Assembly (NCBI RefSeq): GCF_029688625.1
Contig: NZ_JARULC010000003.1
Span: forward strand, 806,001-870,000
DNA length: 64,000 bases
Origin: Qipengyuania marincola
GTDB lineage: Bacteria > Pseudomonadota > Alphaproteobacteria > Sphingomonadales > Sphingomonadaceae
Direction: 5' to 3'
The position numbers were made by a program, and so were the translations under genes. Each line of letters opens with the position of its first letter. Position 1 is the stretch's first letter. Positions 15,890-24,682 of this stretch are shown piece after piece. The notes under the pieces are model-generated. The model was not told the DNA's origin, made no database searches, and saw only the letters and a list, made by a program, of their open reading frames with translations.

Positions 15890-17443
15890 ATGTCACATGT
15901 TGATGCAATACGGCAACTGCGCGCCGGCGATCTGAAGGCGGCCTACGACCGCGCGCTCGACCTGTTGGAGCAGGACCGCGAAGATGCGAAGGCGTGGGGC
16001 ATCATGTCGCTCGTGGCGCTTGAGGGCGGTAATCCGGCCAAGTCGCTCGAGCTTTCGGGCAAGGCGCTGCAATTTGGCGACAGTTCGGCCATCACGCTCG
16101 CCGGAAGGGGGCGCGCGCTGCTGGCGACCGGGCGCCAGGACGAGGCGCGCGAGCTCGCGGCAGCACTTTCGCCGCATGGCTGCGAAAGCGCGGTCGAGGC
16201 GGATACGCTCGGCGTCATCCTCGCACGCACCGGCTTGCATGCGGAGGCGCTGCCGTTCTTCGAAGCGGCCATTGCCGATCGGCCAGATCACCCGCAATTC
16301 CTCTACAATTTCGCGACCTCGCTACAGTTCGTCGGACGGCTGAACGAGGCGCGCGCGGCTTATGAAAAGCTGTTGGCGCTCGCTCCCGGCTTTCACCGCG
16401 CCCGCCTCGCCCTCGTGCAACTTCAGGAAAGCAGCGAGCATGATCTCGCTTCGGTCGAGCGGCTGTTCGAAAGCAACGCGTCGGATACCGAGGCTGCCTT
16501 GCAACTTGGGCATGCCGCCGCGCGGATCTGCGAAGGCCGAGGGGACCATCGCGAAGCGCTGGCGTGGTTGCATCGCGCCAAGCGCCGCAAGATCGCCGAA
16601 GCGCGGCATGATCGCGGCTGGGTAGAGCGGCTGTTTGCGGCCGCGCGCAATGCCCGCGGCGAGGTGGCCGATGCGCCCGCGATGAGAGCAGGGTCTGCGC
16701 CGGTTTTCATCGTCGGCATGCCCCGCAGCGGCACGACCCTTGTCGAGCGCATAGCCTCCAGCCATTCGCAGGTCGCGACCGCAGGCGAGTTGCCTGATCT
16801 TGCGCTGCTGGCAAAGCGTTCCTCGGGCGTCGACGGACCGCACACGCTGTCTCCGGACGTCCTCGAAGCCACCTTCGACGCGGACTGGATCGGCCAGACG
16901 TATCGCGACCGGACAGCGCGGCTGTCGAGGGGGACGGCCCGCCTGATCGACAAGATGCCATTCAACTTCTTCTTCGCCCGCCACGCGCTCGCCAGCCTGC
17001 CGGAAGCGCGGGTGATCATGGTGAGGCGCGATCCCCGCGACACGGTGTTCGCCAATTACCGCCAGCTGTTCGCGACCGACTTCGGCTATTACGACTATGC
17101 TTACGATCTCGAGGATACGGCGCATTTCGTGGCGCATTTCGCGCGGTTGGCGGACCACTGGCGCGGTGTACTTCCGGCGGCGCGCTACATGGAAATCCAC
17201 TACGAAGCGCTGATCCGGTCGCAGGAGGAAGAAAGCCGCCGACTTGTCTCGTTCCTCGGTCTCGAATGGGAAGACGCCTGCCTGCAGTTCCACCGCAACG
17301 CTGCCCCGGTCGCCACGGCGAGCTCTGTGCAGGTGCGCGCACCGATCCACGCCAAATCTGTCGGGCAATGGCAGCGCTATGGCGAGGACGGCGAGAGGGT
17401 CGATGCCGCGCTGCGGCGCTTCGGTGTGGAGCTTCCCGGGTGA
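15890..17443 (+). CDS. TPR-repeat sulfotransferase
   Basis: A 517-residue protein with TPR-like helical repeats in the N-terminal half (about residues 5-230, e.g. FLYNFATSLQFVGRLNEARA) and a PAPS-dependent sulfotransferase domain after residue 270. The 5'-phosphosulfate loop FIVGMPRSGTTLVERI begins at residue 273. The 3'-phosphate binding stretch RRDPRDTVFANYRQLF begins near residue 378. The ATG at 15890 was chosen because the frame further upstream lies antisense within the receptor signal peptide region. It is divergent from the TonB receptor, suggesting a joint function in uptake or modification of a substrate; this is inference. The acceptor for sulfate is unknown. Confidence 0.85.
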   Translation: MSHVDAIRQLRAGDLKAAYDRALDLLEQDREDAKAWGIMSLVALEGGNPAKSLELSGKALQFGDSSAITLAGRGRALLATGRQDEARELAAALSPHGCESAVEADTLGVILARTGLHAEALPFFEAAIADRPDHPQFLYNFATSLQFVGRLNEARAAYEKLLALAPGFHRARLALVQLQESSEHDLASVERLFESNASDTEAALQLGHAAARICEGRGDHREALAWLHRAKRRKIAEARHDRGWVERLFAAARNARGEVADAPAMRAGSAPVFIVGMPRSGTTLVERIASSHSQVATAGELPDLALLAKRSSGVDGPHTLSPDVLEATFDADWIGQTYRDRTARLSRGTARLIDKMPFNFFFARHALASLPEARVIMVRRDPRDTVFANYRQLFATDFGYYDYAYDLEDTAHFVAHFARLADHWRGVLPAARYMEIHYEALIRSQEEESRRLVSFLGLEWEDACLQFHRNAAPVATASSVQVRAPIHAKSVGQWQRYGEDGERVDAALRRFGVELPG

Positions 17444-17513
17444 CAGCATGGCCAATGCCGACCACTCCCGCTAGCAGGCTCGCTTCGGGACATCGGACGG
17501 AAACCCAACCATC

Positions 17514-18728
17514 ATGATCAGCGACGATCGCATCATCCTCGGCCTGCTTGCCGCCCTTCTCGCCTTCGTGTTCGCGACGCGCGACCGGCCAGGCTGGCAG
17601 CGTTTCTACGTGTTCGTTCCAATCATCCTCGTGTGCTACCTCGCGCCGTCGCTGTTCGTGACGACCGGACTGATCGACACGAGCGAGAGCCAGCTATGGC
17701 CCATCGCGAAGGATTATTTCCTGCCCGCCGCGCTGTTCCTGATGACGCTGAGCATCGATATCAAGGGCATCCTCGGCCTCGGCAGCAAGGCGATCATCAT
17801 GTTCCTGACGGCGACTGTGGGGATCATCCTCGGCGGGCCGCTGGCACTCTGGATCGTGGCCCAATTCGAGCCTTCGGTTATCGGTTCTGGTGACACCGCC
17901 GCCTGGCGCGGGTTGGCCACGCTGGCAGGCAGCTGGATCGGCGGCGGCGCAAACCAGACCGCCATGCTCGAGGTCTATGGCTACCCGCTCGAAGGCTTTG
18001 CCGCGCTGCTCGCGGTGGACATCATCGTGGCCGAGATCTGGATGATCTTCCTGCTTTACGGCGCCGGAGCGAGCGAGCGGGTCGACCGCTGGCTGGGCGC
18101 GGACAGTTCGTCGATCACGAGACTGCAAGAGACCATGCAGGACTATTCCGACAGCATCGAGCGTGTCGCCAAGGCGAATGACTATGTTCTGCTGTTCGGC
18201 GTCGCCTTCGCAGTCGTCGGCCTTTCGCACCTGCTCGGCGGATGGCTGGGCGGGGTCTTCGCGGACTTGCAGGGCGAGGATGCGACGCTGGCGAGCAGCT
18301 TCTTCTGGGTCGTTGTCGTGTCCACCACCGCGGGCCTGCTCGCCAGTTTCACCCGTGCACGTGAACTTGAAGGTATCGGTGCAAGCAAGTTCGGCGTACT
18401 GTTCATCTTCCTGTTGGTGGCGATTATCGGCACGCGCATGGATGTGACCAAGATCATGGACGCGCCCGCTTTCATGGCCATCGGCGCAATCTGGATGCTG
18501 TTCCACATTGTCCTGCTGCTCGTAGTCGCGAAGATCATCAAGGCGCCGTTCTTCTTCGTCGCCGTCGGCAGCAAGGCGAATGTGGGCGGCGCGGCCTCGG
18601 CGCCGGTGGTGGCCGGAGCGTTCCACCCTGCTCTCGCCCCGGTCGGCGTGCTGCTGGCCGTGCTCGGCTATGCGCTCGGAACTTATGGCGCGATCCTGTG
18701 CGCCCAGATGATGGCGGCCGTCGGCTAG
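17514..18728 (+). CDS. DUF819 family membrane protein
   Basis: A 404-residue inner-membrane protein with about ten hydrophobic helices and the conserved ATLAGSWIGGGANQTAMLEV segment of DUF819 (YjcL-type) proteins. A second landmark is GSKANVGGAASAPVVAGAF near the C-terminus. These two inverted-repeat-like glycine stretches suggest a transporter fold, but no member has a firmly known substrate. The gene begins 70 bases after the sulfotransferase stop on the same strand, so they may be co-transcribed. The start is ATG 17514, with only a weak ribosome binding site. Confidence 0.85.
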   Translation: MISDDRIILGLLAALLAFVFATRDRPGWQRFYVFVPIILVCYLAPSLFVTTGLIDTSESQLWPIAKDYFLPAALFLMTLSIDIKGILGLGSKAIIMFLTATVGIILGGPLALWIVAQFEPSVIGSGDTAAWRGLATLAGSWIGGGANQTAMLEVYGYPLEGFAALLAVDIIVAEIWMIFLLYGAGASERVDRWLGADSSSITRLQETMQDYSDSIERVAKANDYVLLFGVAFAVVGLSHLLGGWLGGVFADLQGEDATLASSFFWVVVVSTTAGLLASFTRARELEGIGASKFGVLFIFLLVAIIGTRMDVTKIMDAPAFMAIGAIWMLFHIVLLLVVAKIIKAPFFFVAVGSKANVGGAASAPVVAGAFHPALAPVGVLLAVLGYALGTYGAILCAQMMAAVG

Positions 18729-18817
18729 ACGCAGCCGATGCCGGTTTCATTTGATACCGATTGATTTCGGACCTCTCGCTTGCCACAGCCGTTGGCAACA
18801 AAAGAGAGGATTCTGCC

Positions 18818-20311
18818 ATGCGCCAAGTCGATCATTTCATTGTCGGGGATAGCCCGGCAGCCACCCGCAAGCACGAGATCTGGAACCCGTCGACCGGGGA
18901 GGTTCAGGCAAAGGTCGCGCTGGGCGATGCAGCCCTGCTGCAGCAGGCGGTCGACGCTGCGAAGAAGGTCCAGCCCGAATGGGCTGCAACCAATCCCCAG
19001 CGTCGTGCCCGCGTAATGTTCGAATTCAAACAATTGGTCGAGGCCAACAAGCAGGAGCTGGCCGAGTTGCTCTCCAGCGAACACGGCAAGGTCGTCGAAG
19101 ACGCGCATGGCGACGTCCAGCGGGGGCTCGAGGTGATCGAGTTTGCCTGTGGCATCCCGCAGGCGCTCAAGGGAGAGTACACGCAGGGCGCGGGCCCCGG
19201 CATCGACGTCTATTCGATGCGCCAGCCGCTCGGCATCGGGGCCGGCATCACGCCGTTCAACTTCCCCGCCATGATCCCGATGTGGATGTTCGGCATGGCA
19301 ATCGCAGCGGGCAACGCCTTCATCCTCAAGCCCTCCGAACGCGACCCCAGCGTGCCGGTGCGGCTGGCGGAACTGTTCCTGGAAGCGGGCGCGCCAGAAG
19401 GGCTGTTGCAGGTCGTCCACGGCGACAAGGAAATGGTCGACGCCATCCTAGACCACCCCGACATTCCGGCCATCAGTTTCGTCGGCTCGTCCGACATCGC
19501 GCAGTATATCTACTCGCGCGGCACGGCGAATGCGAAGCGCGTGCAGGCTTTCGGCGGGGCCAAGAACCACGGCATCGTCATGCCCGATGCCGATCTCGAC
19601 CAGGTGGTGAACGACCTTGCCGGCGCGGCTTTCGGTTCGGCTGGCGAGCGCTGCATGGCGCTGCCCGTCGTAGTGCCCGTCGGCGAGGAAACGGCCGACA
19701 AGCTGCGCGAAAAGCTCATCCCGGCAATCAACGGCTTGCGTGTCGGCGTTTCGAACGATCCCGATGCGCACTACGGCCCCGTCGTCACACCAGAGCACAA
19801 GGCCCGCGTCGAAGGCTGGATCGACACGGCCGAGAAAGAGGGTGCCGAGGTTGTCATCGACGGCCGCGGCTTCTCGCTGCAGGGCCATGAGGACGGTTTC
19901 TTCGTCGGGCCGACGCTGCTCGACCGCGTGACGCCCGACATGGAAAGCTACAAGGAAGAAATCTTCGGTCCCGTGCTCCAGATCGTCCGCGCCAAGGATT
20001 TCGAGGAAGCCGTGAAGCTGCCGAGCGAGCACCAGTACGGCAACGGCGTCGCCATCTTCACGCGCAACGGCCACGCCGCGCGTGAATTTGCCAATCGCGT
20101 CAATGTCGGCATGGTCGGCATCAACGTGCCGATCCCGGTGCCCGTCAGCTATCACAGCTTCGGCGGGTGGAAGCGTTCCGGCTTCGGCGACATCGACCAG
20201 TACGGGATGGAAGGCCTCAAGTTCTGGACCAAGGCCAAGAAGGTCACCCAGCGCTGGCCGGATGGCGGCGGCGACGGCAGCAACGCGTTCGTCATTCCGA
20301 CGATGGGGTAA
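18818..20311 (+). CDS. mmsA: CoA-acylating methylmalonate-semialdehyde dehydrogenase
   Basis: Last step of valine breakdown: converts methylmalonate semialdehyde, CoA and NAD+ to propionyl-CoA and CO2. The 497 residues match MmsA. GAGITPFNFPAMIPMWMF and KPSERDPSVP lie in the NAD domain, and the catalytic cysteine is C279 in GERCMALPVVV. The position usually taken by the general base Glu in other aldehyde dehydrogenases is not seen here, as expected for the CoA-acylating type. The ATG at 18818 follows AGAGAGGA; an ATG at 18761 lacks such a site. This is the first gene of a long plus-strand valine operon. Confidence 0.96.
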   Translation: MRQVDHFIVGDSPAATRKHEIWNPSTGEVQAKVALGDAALLQQAVDAAKKVQPEWAATNPQRRARVMFEFKQLVEANKQELAELLSSEHGKVVEDAHGDVQRGLEVIEFACGIPQALKGEYTQGAGPGIDVYSMRQPLGIGAGITPFNFPAMIPMWMFGMAIAAGNAFILKPSERDPSVPVRLAELFLEAGAPEGLLQVVHGDKEMVDAILDHPDIPAISFVGSSDIAQYIYSRGTANAKRVQAFGGAKNHGIVMPDADLDQVVNDLAGAAFGSAGERCMALPVVVPVGEETADKLREKLIPAINGLRVGVSNDPDAHYGPVVTPEHKARVEGWIDTAEKEGAEVVIDGRGFSLQGHEDGFFVGPTLLDRVTPDMESYKEEIFGPVLQIVRAKDFEEAVKLPSEHQYGNGVAIFTRNGHAAREFANRVNVGMVGINVPIPVPVSYHSFGGWKRSGFGDIDQYGMEGLKFWTKAKKVTQRWPDGGGDGSNAFVIPTMG

Positions 20312-20313
20312 GC

Positions 20314-20796
20314 ATGTCGTTCAAGTTCTTCGCAAGCGTTTGCGCGCCGGCAGCCCTTCTCGCCTTGTCGGCTTGCGCGCAGGATGAGACCGCGCCCGTC
20401 GACAACGATGTCGCACCCGGCACCGTGCAGCAAGACACCTCGCTGGCGGATGAGACCGAGGAGGGCCCGACCCGCGCGCGTGATCTGTCCGAGATCCCCG
20501 AGCGGTTTCGCGGCATTTGGGACAGGCCGGAGGGAAGTTGCGAACCATACTCGAATTTCCGCGTCGAGATCGGTGCGCAGAAAGTCGCGTTCTACGAATC
20601 CACAGGCGAGGTGCGGGCACTGCGCATGGAGACGGATGATGCGCTCGTCGTCACCCTCGCCATGTCCGGTGAAGGGCAAAGCTGGGAGCAAACGACGCGG
20701 TTGACCCTGTCGAGCGACGCAGAGCTCCTGTCCATCGAGGACTCGCAGGTTTCGGGCGAAGATGCTACCGATGCCCGCAGGCGCTGCGACGCGTAG
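20314..20796 (+). CDS. Hypothetical lipoprotein
   Basis: A 160-residue predicted lipoprotein. Its signal sequence ends in the lipobox LALSAC with the lipidated cysteine at C21. The mature part starts with an acidic linker and then has a compact domain, IPERFRGIWDRPEGSCEP to DARRRCDA, with conserved-looking cysteines at both ends. It could be a small beta-structured domain of unknown role. The ATG is 3 bases after the mmsA stop, so it sits within the valine operon although nothing suggests a catabolic role. I do not recognise a family with confidence. Confidence 0.75.
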   Translation: MSFKFFASVCAPAALLALSACAQDETAPVDNDVAPGTVQQDTSLADETEEGPTRARDLSEIPERFRGIWDRPEGSCEPYSNFRVEIGAQKVAFYESTGEVRALRMETDDALVVTLAMSGEGQSWEQTTRLTLSSDAELLSIEDSQVSGEDATDARRRCDA

Positions 20797-20807
20797 GGAG
20801 CGAGCAA

Positions 20808-21107
20808 ATGCGATTTTTCATCCTAGCAATGCCATTGTGCCTCGCAGCCTGCGCTGGAGCTTACGGGACCGAACCCGGTCCGGTCGCAGCCAATGAGGAC
20901 GGCGGCGAATGCGATGCCGGACCAGTCCAGTACCATGTGGGCCATGACGCCACCAACGACATGGGCGCAGCGATCCTGGCGGAAAGCGGCGCGCGAACGC
21001 TGCGCTGGGGCCCGCCCAATTCGGCCTGGACGATGGATTATCGCATGGACCGTGTGAACGTACGCTACGACGACGAGCAGACGATCACCGAGATCACCTG
21101 CGGGTGA
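20808..21107 (+). CDS. Small lipoprotein, peptidase inhibitor I78 family
   Basis: A 99-residue protein with a lipoprotein signal (lipobox LCLAAC, C15). The C-terminal domain has the I78 inhibitor features: the VGHDAT helix start, ARTLRWGPPNSAWTMDYR and DRVNVRYDD before the final strand with a CG ending. In the family this fold blocks serine peptidases such as elastase. It begins 11 bases after the previous lipoprotein gene and its stop overlaps the GTG start of the next gene, so it is translated within the same operon. An envelope protease-protection role is inferred. Confidence 0.8.
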   Translation: MRFFILAMPLCLAACAGAYGTEPGPVAANEDGGECDAGPVQYHVGHDATNDMGAAILAESGARTLRWGPPNSAWTMDYRMDRVNVRYDDEQTITEITCG

Positions 21108-21493
21108 ACCAGCGCCGGCGCGCCTTTACCGGCTCTCCATTCGAAACGCAGTTCGGCTTCGCGCGTGCTGTGCGCGATGGCGACCGGATCATTGTGGCCG
21201 GCACCGGCCCGGTCGAGGACGACGGCTCCAGCACGGTCGGTGGTGCGCGTGAACAGGCCGAGCGCTGCTGCGCTCTGATTATCCGCGCAATCGAGGACCT
21301 TGGCGGTTCGGCAGGCGACGTCGTGCGCACCCGCATGTTCCTGACCGATCCATCGGACCAGCAGGCAGTCGACGAAGTGCATGCGCGCGTTTTCGGCGCG
21401 GCGCAGCCGGCTGCAACAATGGTGGGCTGCGCATGGCTCTGCCGACCGGAGTGGAAAGTCGAAATGGAGGCCGAGGCAATCGTCGCGTCCTGA
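21104..21493 (+). CDS. RidA family (YjgF/YER057c/UK114) protein
   Basis: A 129-residue cytosolic protein of the Rid family, which hydrolyses reactive enamine/imine intermediates. DRIIVAGTGPVEDDG and GDVVRTRMFLTDPSD are the family signature; the arginine of VRTRMF corresponds to the catalytic Arg of RidA. The start is GTG, overlapping the stop of the lipoprotein gene (GTGA), which implies coupling. It contains an unusual WLCRPEW segment near the C-terminus, so it may belong to a subfamily other than RidA proper. Placement among amino acid degradation genes fits damage control of amino acid-derived imines. Confidence 0.88.
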   Translation: MNQRRRAFTGSPFETQFGFARAVRDGDRIIVAGTGPVEDDGSSTVGGAREQAERCCALIIRAIEDLGGSAGDVVRTRMFLTDPSDQQAVDEVHARVFGAAQPAATMVGCAWLCRPEWKVEMEAEAIVAS

Positions 21494-21541
21494 CGCGCCC
21501 GCCCCTTCCCTCGCCCCGCCCTCGGCGCTAGAGCGCAGCGC

Positions 21542-22687
21542 ATGACAGGACAATTCCAGCTCACCGACGATCAGCTGGCCATTCAGGAAATGGCCCAGCG
21601 TTTCACCGCCGACAACATCACCCCGCATGCGGGCGAGTGGGACGAGAAGAGCCACTTCCCGCGCGAGGTGATCAAGCAGACCGCCGAACTCGGCTTCGGC
21701 GCGATCTATGTCTCGGAAGAAAGTGGCGGCATCGGCCTCGGCCGGCTCGAGGCGGCGCTGATCATGGAGGCCATGGCCTATGGCTGTCCCACGACCAGCG
21801 CGTTCATTTCGATCCACAACATGGCGGCATGGATGATCGACCAATTCGGCGGGCAGGGCGTGAAGGACAAGTACCTCCCCGACCTCGTCACGATGGAGAA
21901 GATCGCCAGCTATTGCCTGACCGAACCCGGCAGCGGGTCGGATGCGGCGGGCCTGAAGACCAGCGCCGTGCTCGATGGCGATCACTATGTGCTGAATGGT
22001 ACGAAGCAATTCATCTCCGGCGGCGGAGTGAACGATGTTTACGTCACCATGGTCCGGACCTCCGATCACAAGACCAAGGGCATCACCTGCCTGGTGATCG
22101 ACAAGGACACGCCGGGCGTCAGCTTCGGCGCACCGGAGAAGAAACTCGGCTGGAACGCCTCCCCCACCGCGCAAGTGATTTTCGAGGATGCCCGTGTACC
22201 GGTGGAGAACCGGGTGGGCGACGAAGGCGAAGGCTTCCGCTTCGCTATGATGGGCCTCGATGGCGGACGGCTGAATATCGGTGCCTGCTCGCTTGGCGGG
22301 GCGCAGCGCTGCCTCGACGAGGCAGTGGTCTACACCAAGGACCGCAAGCAGTTCGACACGGCTATCGCCGATTTCCAGAACACGCAGTTCATGCTGGCCG
22401 ACATGGCCACCGATCTCGAGGCGGCGCGCGCGCTGCTCTATCTCGCCGCCGCCAAGGTCACCGATGGCGCGCCCGACAAGTCGCGCTTCTCCGCCATGGC
22501 CAAGCGGCTGGCGACCGACAATGGCAGCAAGGTCGTGAACGACGCGCTGCAACTGTTCGGCGGCTACGGCTATCTCAAAGACTATCCGATCGAACGCTTC
22601 TGGCGCGATCTGCGTGTCCACTCGATCCTCGAAGGCACGAACCAGGTCATGCGGATGATCGTGGGTCGCGACCTTTTGCGGCAGTGA
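21542..22687 (+). CDS. Acyl-CoA dehydrogenase, probable isobutyryl-CoA dehydrogenase
   Basis: A flavoprotein of 381 residues that would introduce the double bond in isobutyryl-CoA to give methacrylyl-CoA. The flavin and substrate stretches AYCLTEPGSGSDAA-like (residues about 120-133) and NGTKQFISGGG are present. The catalytic base is the glutamate in SILEGTNQVMRM, the position used by short-chain and isobutyryl-CoA dehydrogenases. The assignment to isobutyryl-CoA rests on context: mmsA upstream, then HIBCH, enoyl-CoA hydratase and mmsB downstream. Start ATG 21542. Confidence 0.93.
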   Translation: MTGQFQLTDDQLAIQEMAQRFTADNITPHAGEWDEKSHFPREVIKQTAELGFGAIYVSEESGGIGLGRLEAALIMEAMAYGCPTTSAFISIHNMAAWMIDQFGGQGVKDKYLPDLVTMEKIASYCLTEPGSGSDAAGLKTSAVLDGDHYVLNGTKQFISGGGVNDVYVTMVRTSDHKTKGITCLVIDKDTPGVSFGAPEKKLGWNASPTAQVIFEDARVPVENRVGDEGEGFRFAMMGLDGGRLNIGACSLGGAQRCLDEAVVYTKDRKQFDTAIADFQNTQFMLADMATDLEAARALLYLAAAKVTDGAPDKSRFSAMAKRLATDNGSKVVNDALQLFGGYGYLKDYPIERFWRDLRVHSILEGTNQVMRMIVGRDLLRQ

Positions 22688-22694
22688 GGGGCAC

Positions 22695-23741
22695 ATGACC
22701 GAAGACGTAAACATTCACCTCCACAGCCATGCAGGGCATATCTCGCTCAACCGGCCCAAGGCGCTTCATGCGCTGACGCTCGACATGTGCCATGCGATGA
22801 GCGCGGCACTGGCGGACTGGGCGTCGGACGACGCGGTGAAGGCCGTGATCCTCGACCATGCGGAGGGCCGCGGTTTCTGCGCCGGCGGGGACATCAATCT
22901 GCTGCGCCATTCCGCGCTGAACGATGGCGGAAAGAGCGGACGCGAATTCTTTCACGACGAGTATCAGCTCAACCACCAGATGTTCGAATATGCGAAGCCG
23001 ATCGTGGCCTTCATGGACGGCATCACGATGGGCGGCGGCGTGGGCATCGCCATGCCGTGCAAGTATCGCGTCGCGACGGAAAACACGCGCTTCGCCATGC
23101 CCGAGACCGGCATTGGCCTCTTCCCCGATGTCGGCGGCGGCTGGCACCTCTCGCGCCTGGGGGGGCGGCTCGGTCAGTTCCTGGCGTTGACTGGCGCGCG
23201 GCTGGATGGGGCCGAATGCGTCTGGGCGGGGATCGCCACGCATTATCTCGACAGCGCCGACCTCGCCGAAGCGAAATCGCGCATCGCCGCCGGGCACGAG
23301 CCCGGGCAGGTGCTCAGCGCGCTGGGCAAGTCGCCGCCGGAAGCGCGTATCGCCGGAAATGCCGACCGGATTGCGAAACACTTCGCCTCCGATAGCTACG
23401 AGGATATCCTCGCAAGCCTGGAGGCGGACGACAGCGATTGGGCGGCCAAGGAATTGGCCACGCTGCGCACCAAGAGCCCGCAAACCTGCAAGGTTGCGCT
23501 GCGCCAACTTGCCGAAAGTCAAAATCTTGACAGCTTCGCAGACAACATGCGCATGGAGTATCGCATCGCCAGCCGCGTGCTGACCCGCCCCGATTTTGCC
23601 GAGGGCGTGCGCGCGGTGATCGTGGACAAGACGAACGATCCGAAATGGGATCCGGCAACGCCCGAGGGCGTGACCGAGGAATTGCTCGACAGCATCTTCG
23701 CACCCCTGCCCGATGCCGAGGAATGGACGCCCTTGCGATAG
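22695..23741 (+). CDS. 3-hydroxyisobutyryl-CoA hydrolase
   Basis: A crotonase-fold thioesterase of 348 residues that releases 3-hydroxyisobutyrate from its CoA ester in valine degradation. GRGFCAGGDINLL forms part of the oxyanion hole. The family-specific MPETGIGLFPDVGGGWHL holds the catalytic Glu and Asp. It is longer than true enoyl-CoA hydratases (about 260), as expected, with a C-terminal extension rich in helices. It starts 7 bases after the dehydrogenase stop. Next comes a short palindromic repeat and then the hydratase gene. Confidence 0.93.
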   Translation: MTEDVNIHLHSHAGHISLNRPKALHALTLDMCHAMSAALADWASDDAVKAVILDHAEGRGFCAGGDINLLRHSALNDGGKSGREFFHDEYQLNHQMFEYAKPIVAFMDGITMGGGVGIAMPCKYRVATENTRFAMPETGIGLFPDVGGGWHLSRLGGRLGQFLALTGARLDGAECVWAGIATHYLDSADLAEAKSRIAAGHEPGQVLSALGKSPPEARIAGNADRIAKHFASDSYEDILASLEADDSDWAAKELATLRTKSPQTCKVALRQLAESQNLDSFADNMRMEYRIASRVLTRPDFAEGVRAVIVDKTNDPKWDPATPEGVTEELLDSIFAPLPDAEEWTPLR

Positions 23742-23742
23742 T

Positions 23743-23797
23743 CGTCATCCCGGCGAGGGATTGATCGATAACGACCCCGGCATTCGCTGGGATGACG
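23743..23797. repeat. Intergenic inverted repeat between hydrolase and hydratase genes
   Basis: CGTCATCCC (23743-23751) is matched by GGGATGACG (23789-23797). Inner GGCG/CGCTG parts also pair partly. It is a sphingomonad-type dispersed palindrome. Its right arm reaches to within 10 bases of the hydratase start codon and contains an in-frame ATG that should not be taken as the start. Confidence 0.75.
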
Positions 23798-23806
23798 GAG
23801 AATGAA

Positions 23807-24589
23807 ATGAGCTACGAAACCATCACCGTCGATCAGCGTGACGCGGTTACGCTGATCACGCTCAATCGCCCGAAGGCGCTTAATGCTCTCAACAGCAAAG
23901 TGCTGGAAGAGCTGATCGAGGCCTTCGCCGCGTATCAGGCCGATGGCAGTCAGTTGTGCGCTGTCCTGACCGGTTCGGGCGACAAGGCCTTCGCCGCGGG
24001 GGCCGACATCAAGGAAATGAGCGAGAAGGAAGCGGCCGACTTCTATCTCGACGATTTCTTTTCGCCCTGGACCAGCGAGATCGTGAAGAAGACCCGCAAG
24101 CCGTGGATCGCCGCGGTCAACGGCTTTGCGCTGGGCGGCGGGTGCGAGCTTGCCATGATGGCGGACTTCATCATCGCCAGCGAGAACGCGAAGTTCGGCC
24201 AGCCCGAAATCAAGCTCGGCGTGGCCCCCGGCATGGGCGGCTCGCAGCGCCTGACCAAGGCCATCGGCAAGTCCAAGGCCATGGAAATGTGCCTGACGGG
24301 CCGCATGATGGGTGCGGAAGAAGCCGAGCGCAGCAATCTCGTCGCGCGCGTCGTGCCGCATGAGAGCTTGCTGGACGAAGCGATGAAGACCGCCGCACAG
24401 ATAGCGAGCATGCCCCCGATGGCCGCGATCGCGAACAAGGAGATGGTCAACGCCGCCTTCGAGACCAGCCTAGATCAGGGCCTGATCATCGAACGCCGTA
24501 TCTTCCAGATCCTCACCGCCAGCGAGGACAAGCAGGAAGGCATGGCCGCCTTCGTCGAAAAGCGCGAAGGCCAGTGGAAGGGTAGATAG
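23807..24589 (+). CDS. Enoyl-CoA hydratase
   Basis: A 260-residue crotonase that hydrates methacrylyl-CoA to 3-hydroxyisobutyryl-CoA in this operon. Family features are GDKAFAAGADIKEM for the oxyanion hole and ALGGGCELAMMADFIIASEN with the first catalytic Glu in EL/EN context. The second is in GQPEIKLGVAPGMGGSQRL. The ATG at 23807 was chosen because GGAG lies 7 bases before it, whereas the ATG at 23792 falls in a palindrome arm. The gene is flanked on both sides by dispersed inverted repeats. Confidence 0.95.
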   Translation: MSYETITVDQRDAVTLITLNRPKALNALNSKVLEELIEAFAAYQADGSQLCAVLTGSGDKAFAAGADIKEMSEKEAADFYLDDFFSPWTSEIVKKTRKPWIAAVNGFALGGGCELAMMADFIIASENAKFGQPEIKLGVAPGMGGSQRLTKAIGKSKAMEMCLTGRMMGAEEAERSNLVARVVPHESLLDEAMKTAAQIASMPPMAAIANKEMVNAAFETSLDQGLIIERRIFQILTASEDKQEGMAAFVEKREGQWKGR

Positions 24590-24592
24590 CGC

Positions 24593-24667
24593 GTCGTCCC
24601 AGCTGAAGCTGGGACCGCTATCGGCTCGAGAGCGGCCGGCGATCCCAGCGTTCGCTGGGTTGACGAG
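24593..24667. repeat. Double palindrome between hydratase and mmsB
   Basis: Perfect palindrome GTCCCAGCT-GA-AGCTGGGAC (24596-24615) is followed by CCGCT/AGCGG arms around an ATCGGCTCGAG core, then by CCCAGCG-TT-CGCTGGG. A hairpin-rich spacer between two operon genes, of the same general kind as the repeat before the hydratase gene. Confidence 0.75.
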
Positions 24668-24682
24668 AAACGGAGAGAAAAC

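Noticed and set aside
21065-22714. Minus-strand frame of 549 codons opposite the acyl-CoA dehydrogenase
   Set aside because: Shadow of a certain gene; no family-like parts.
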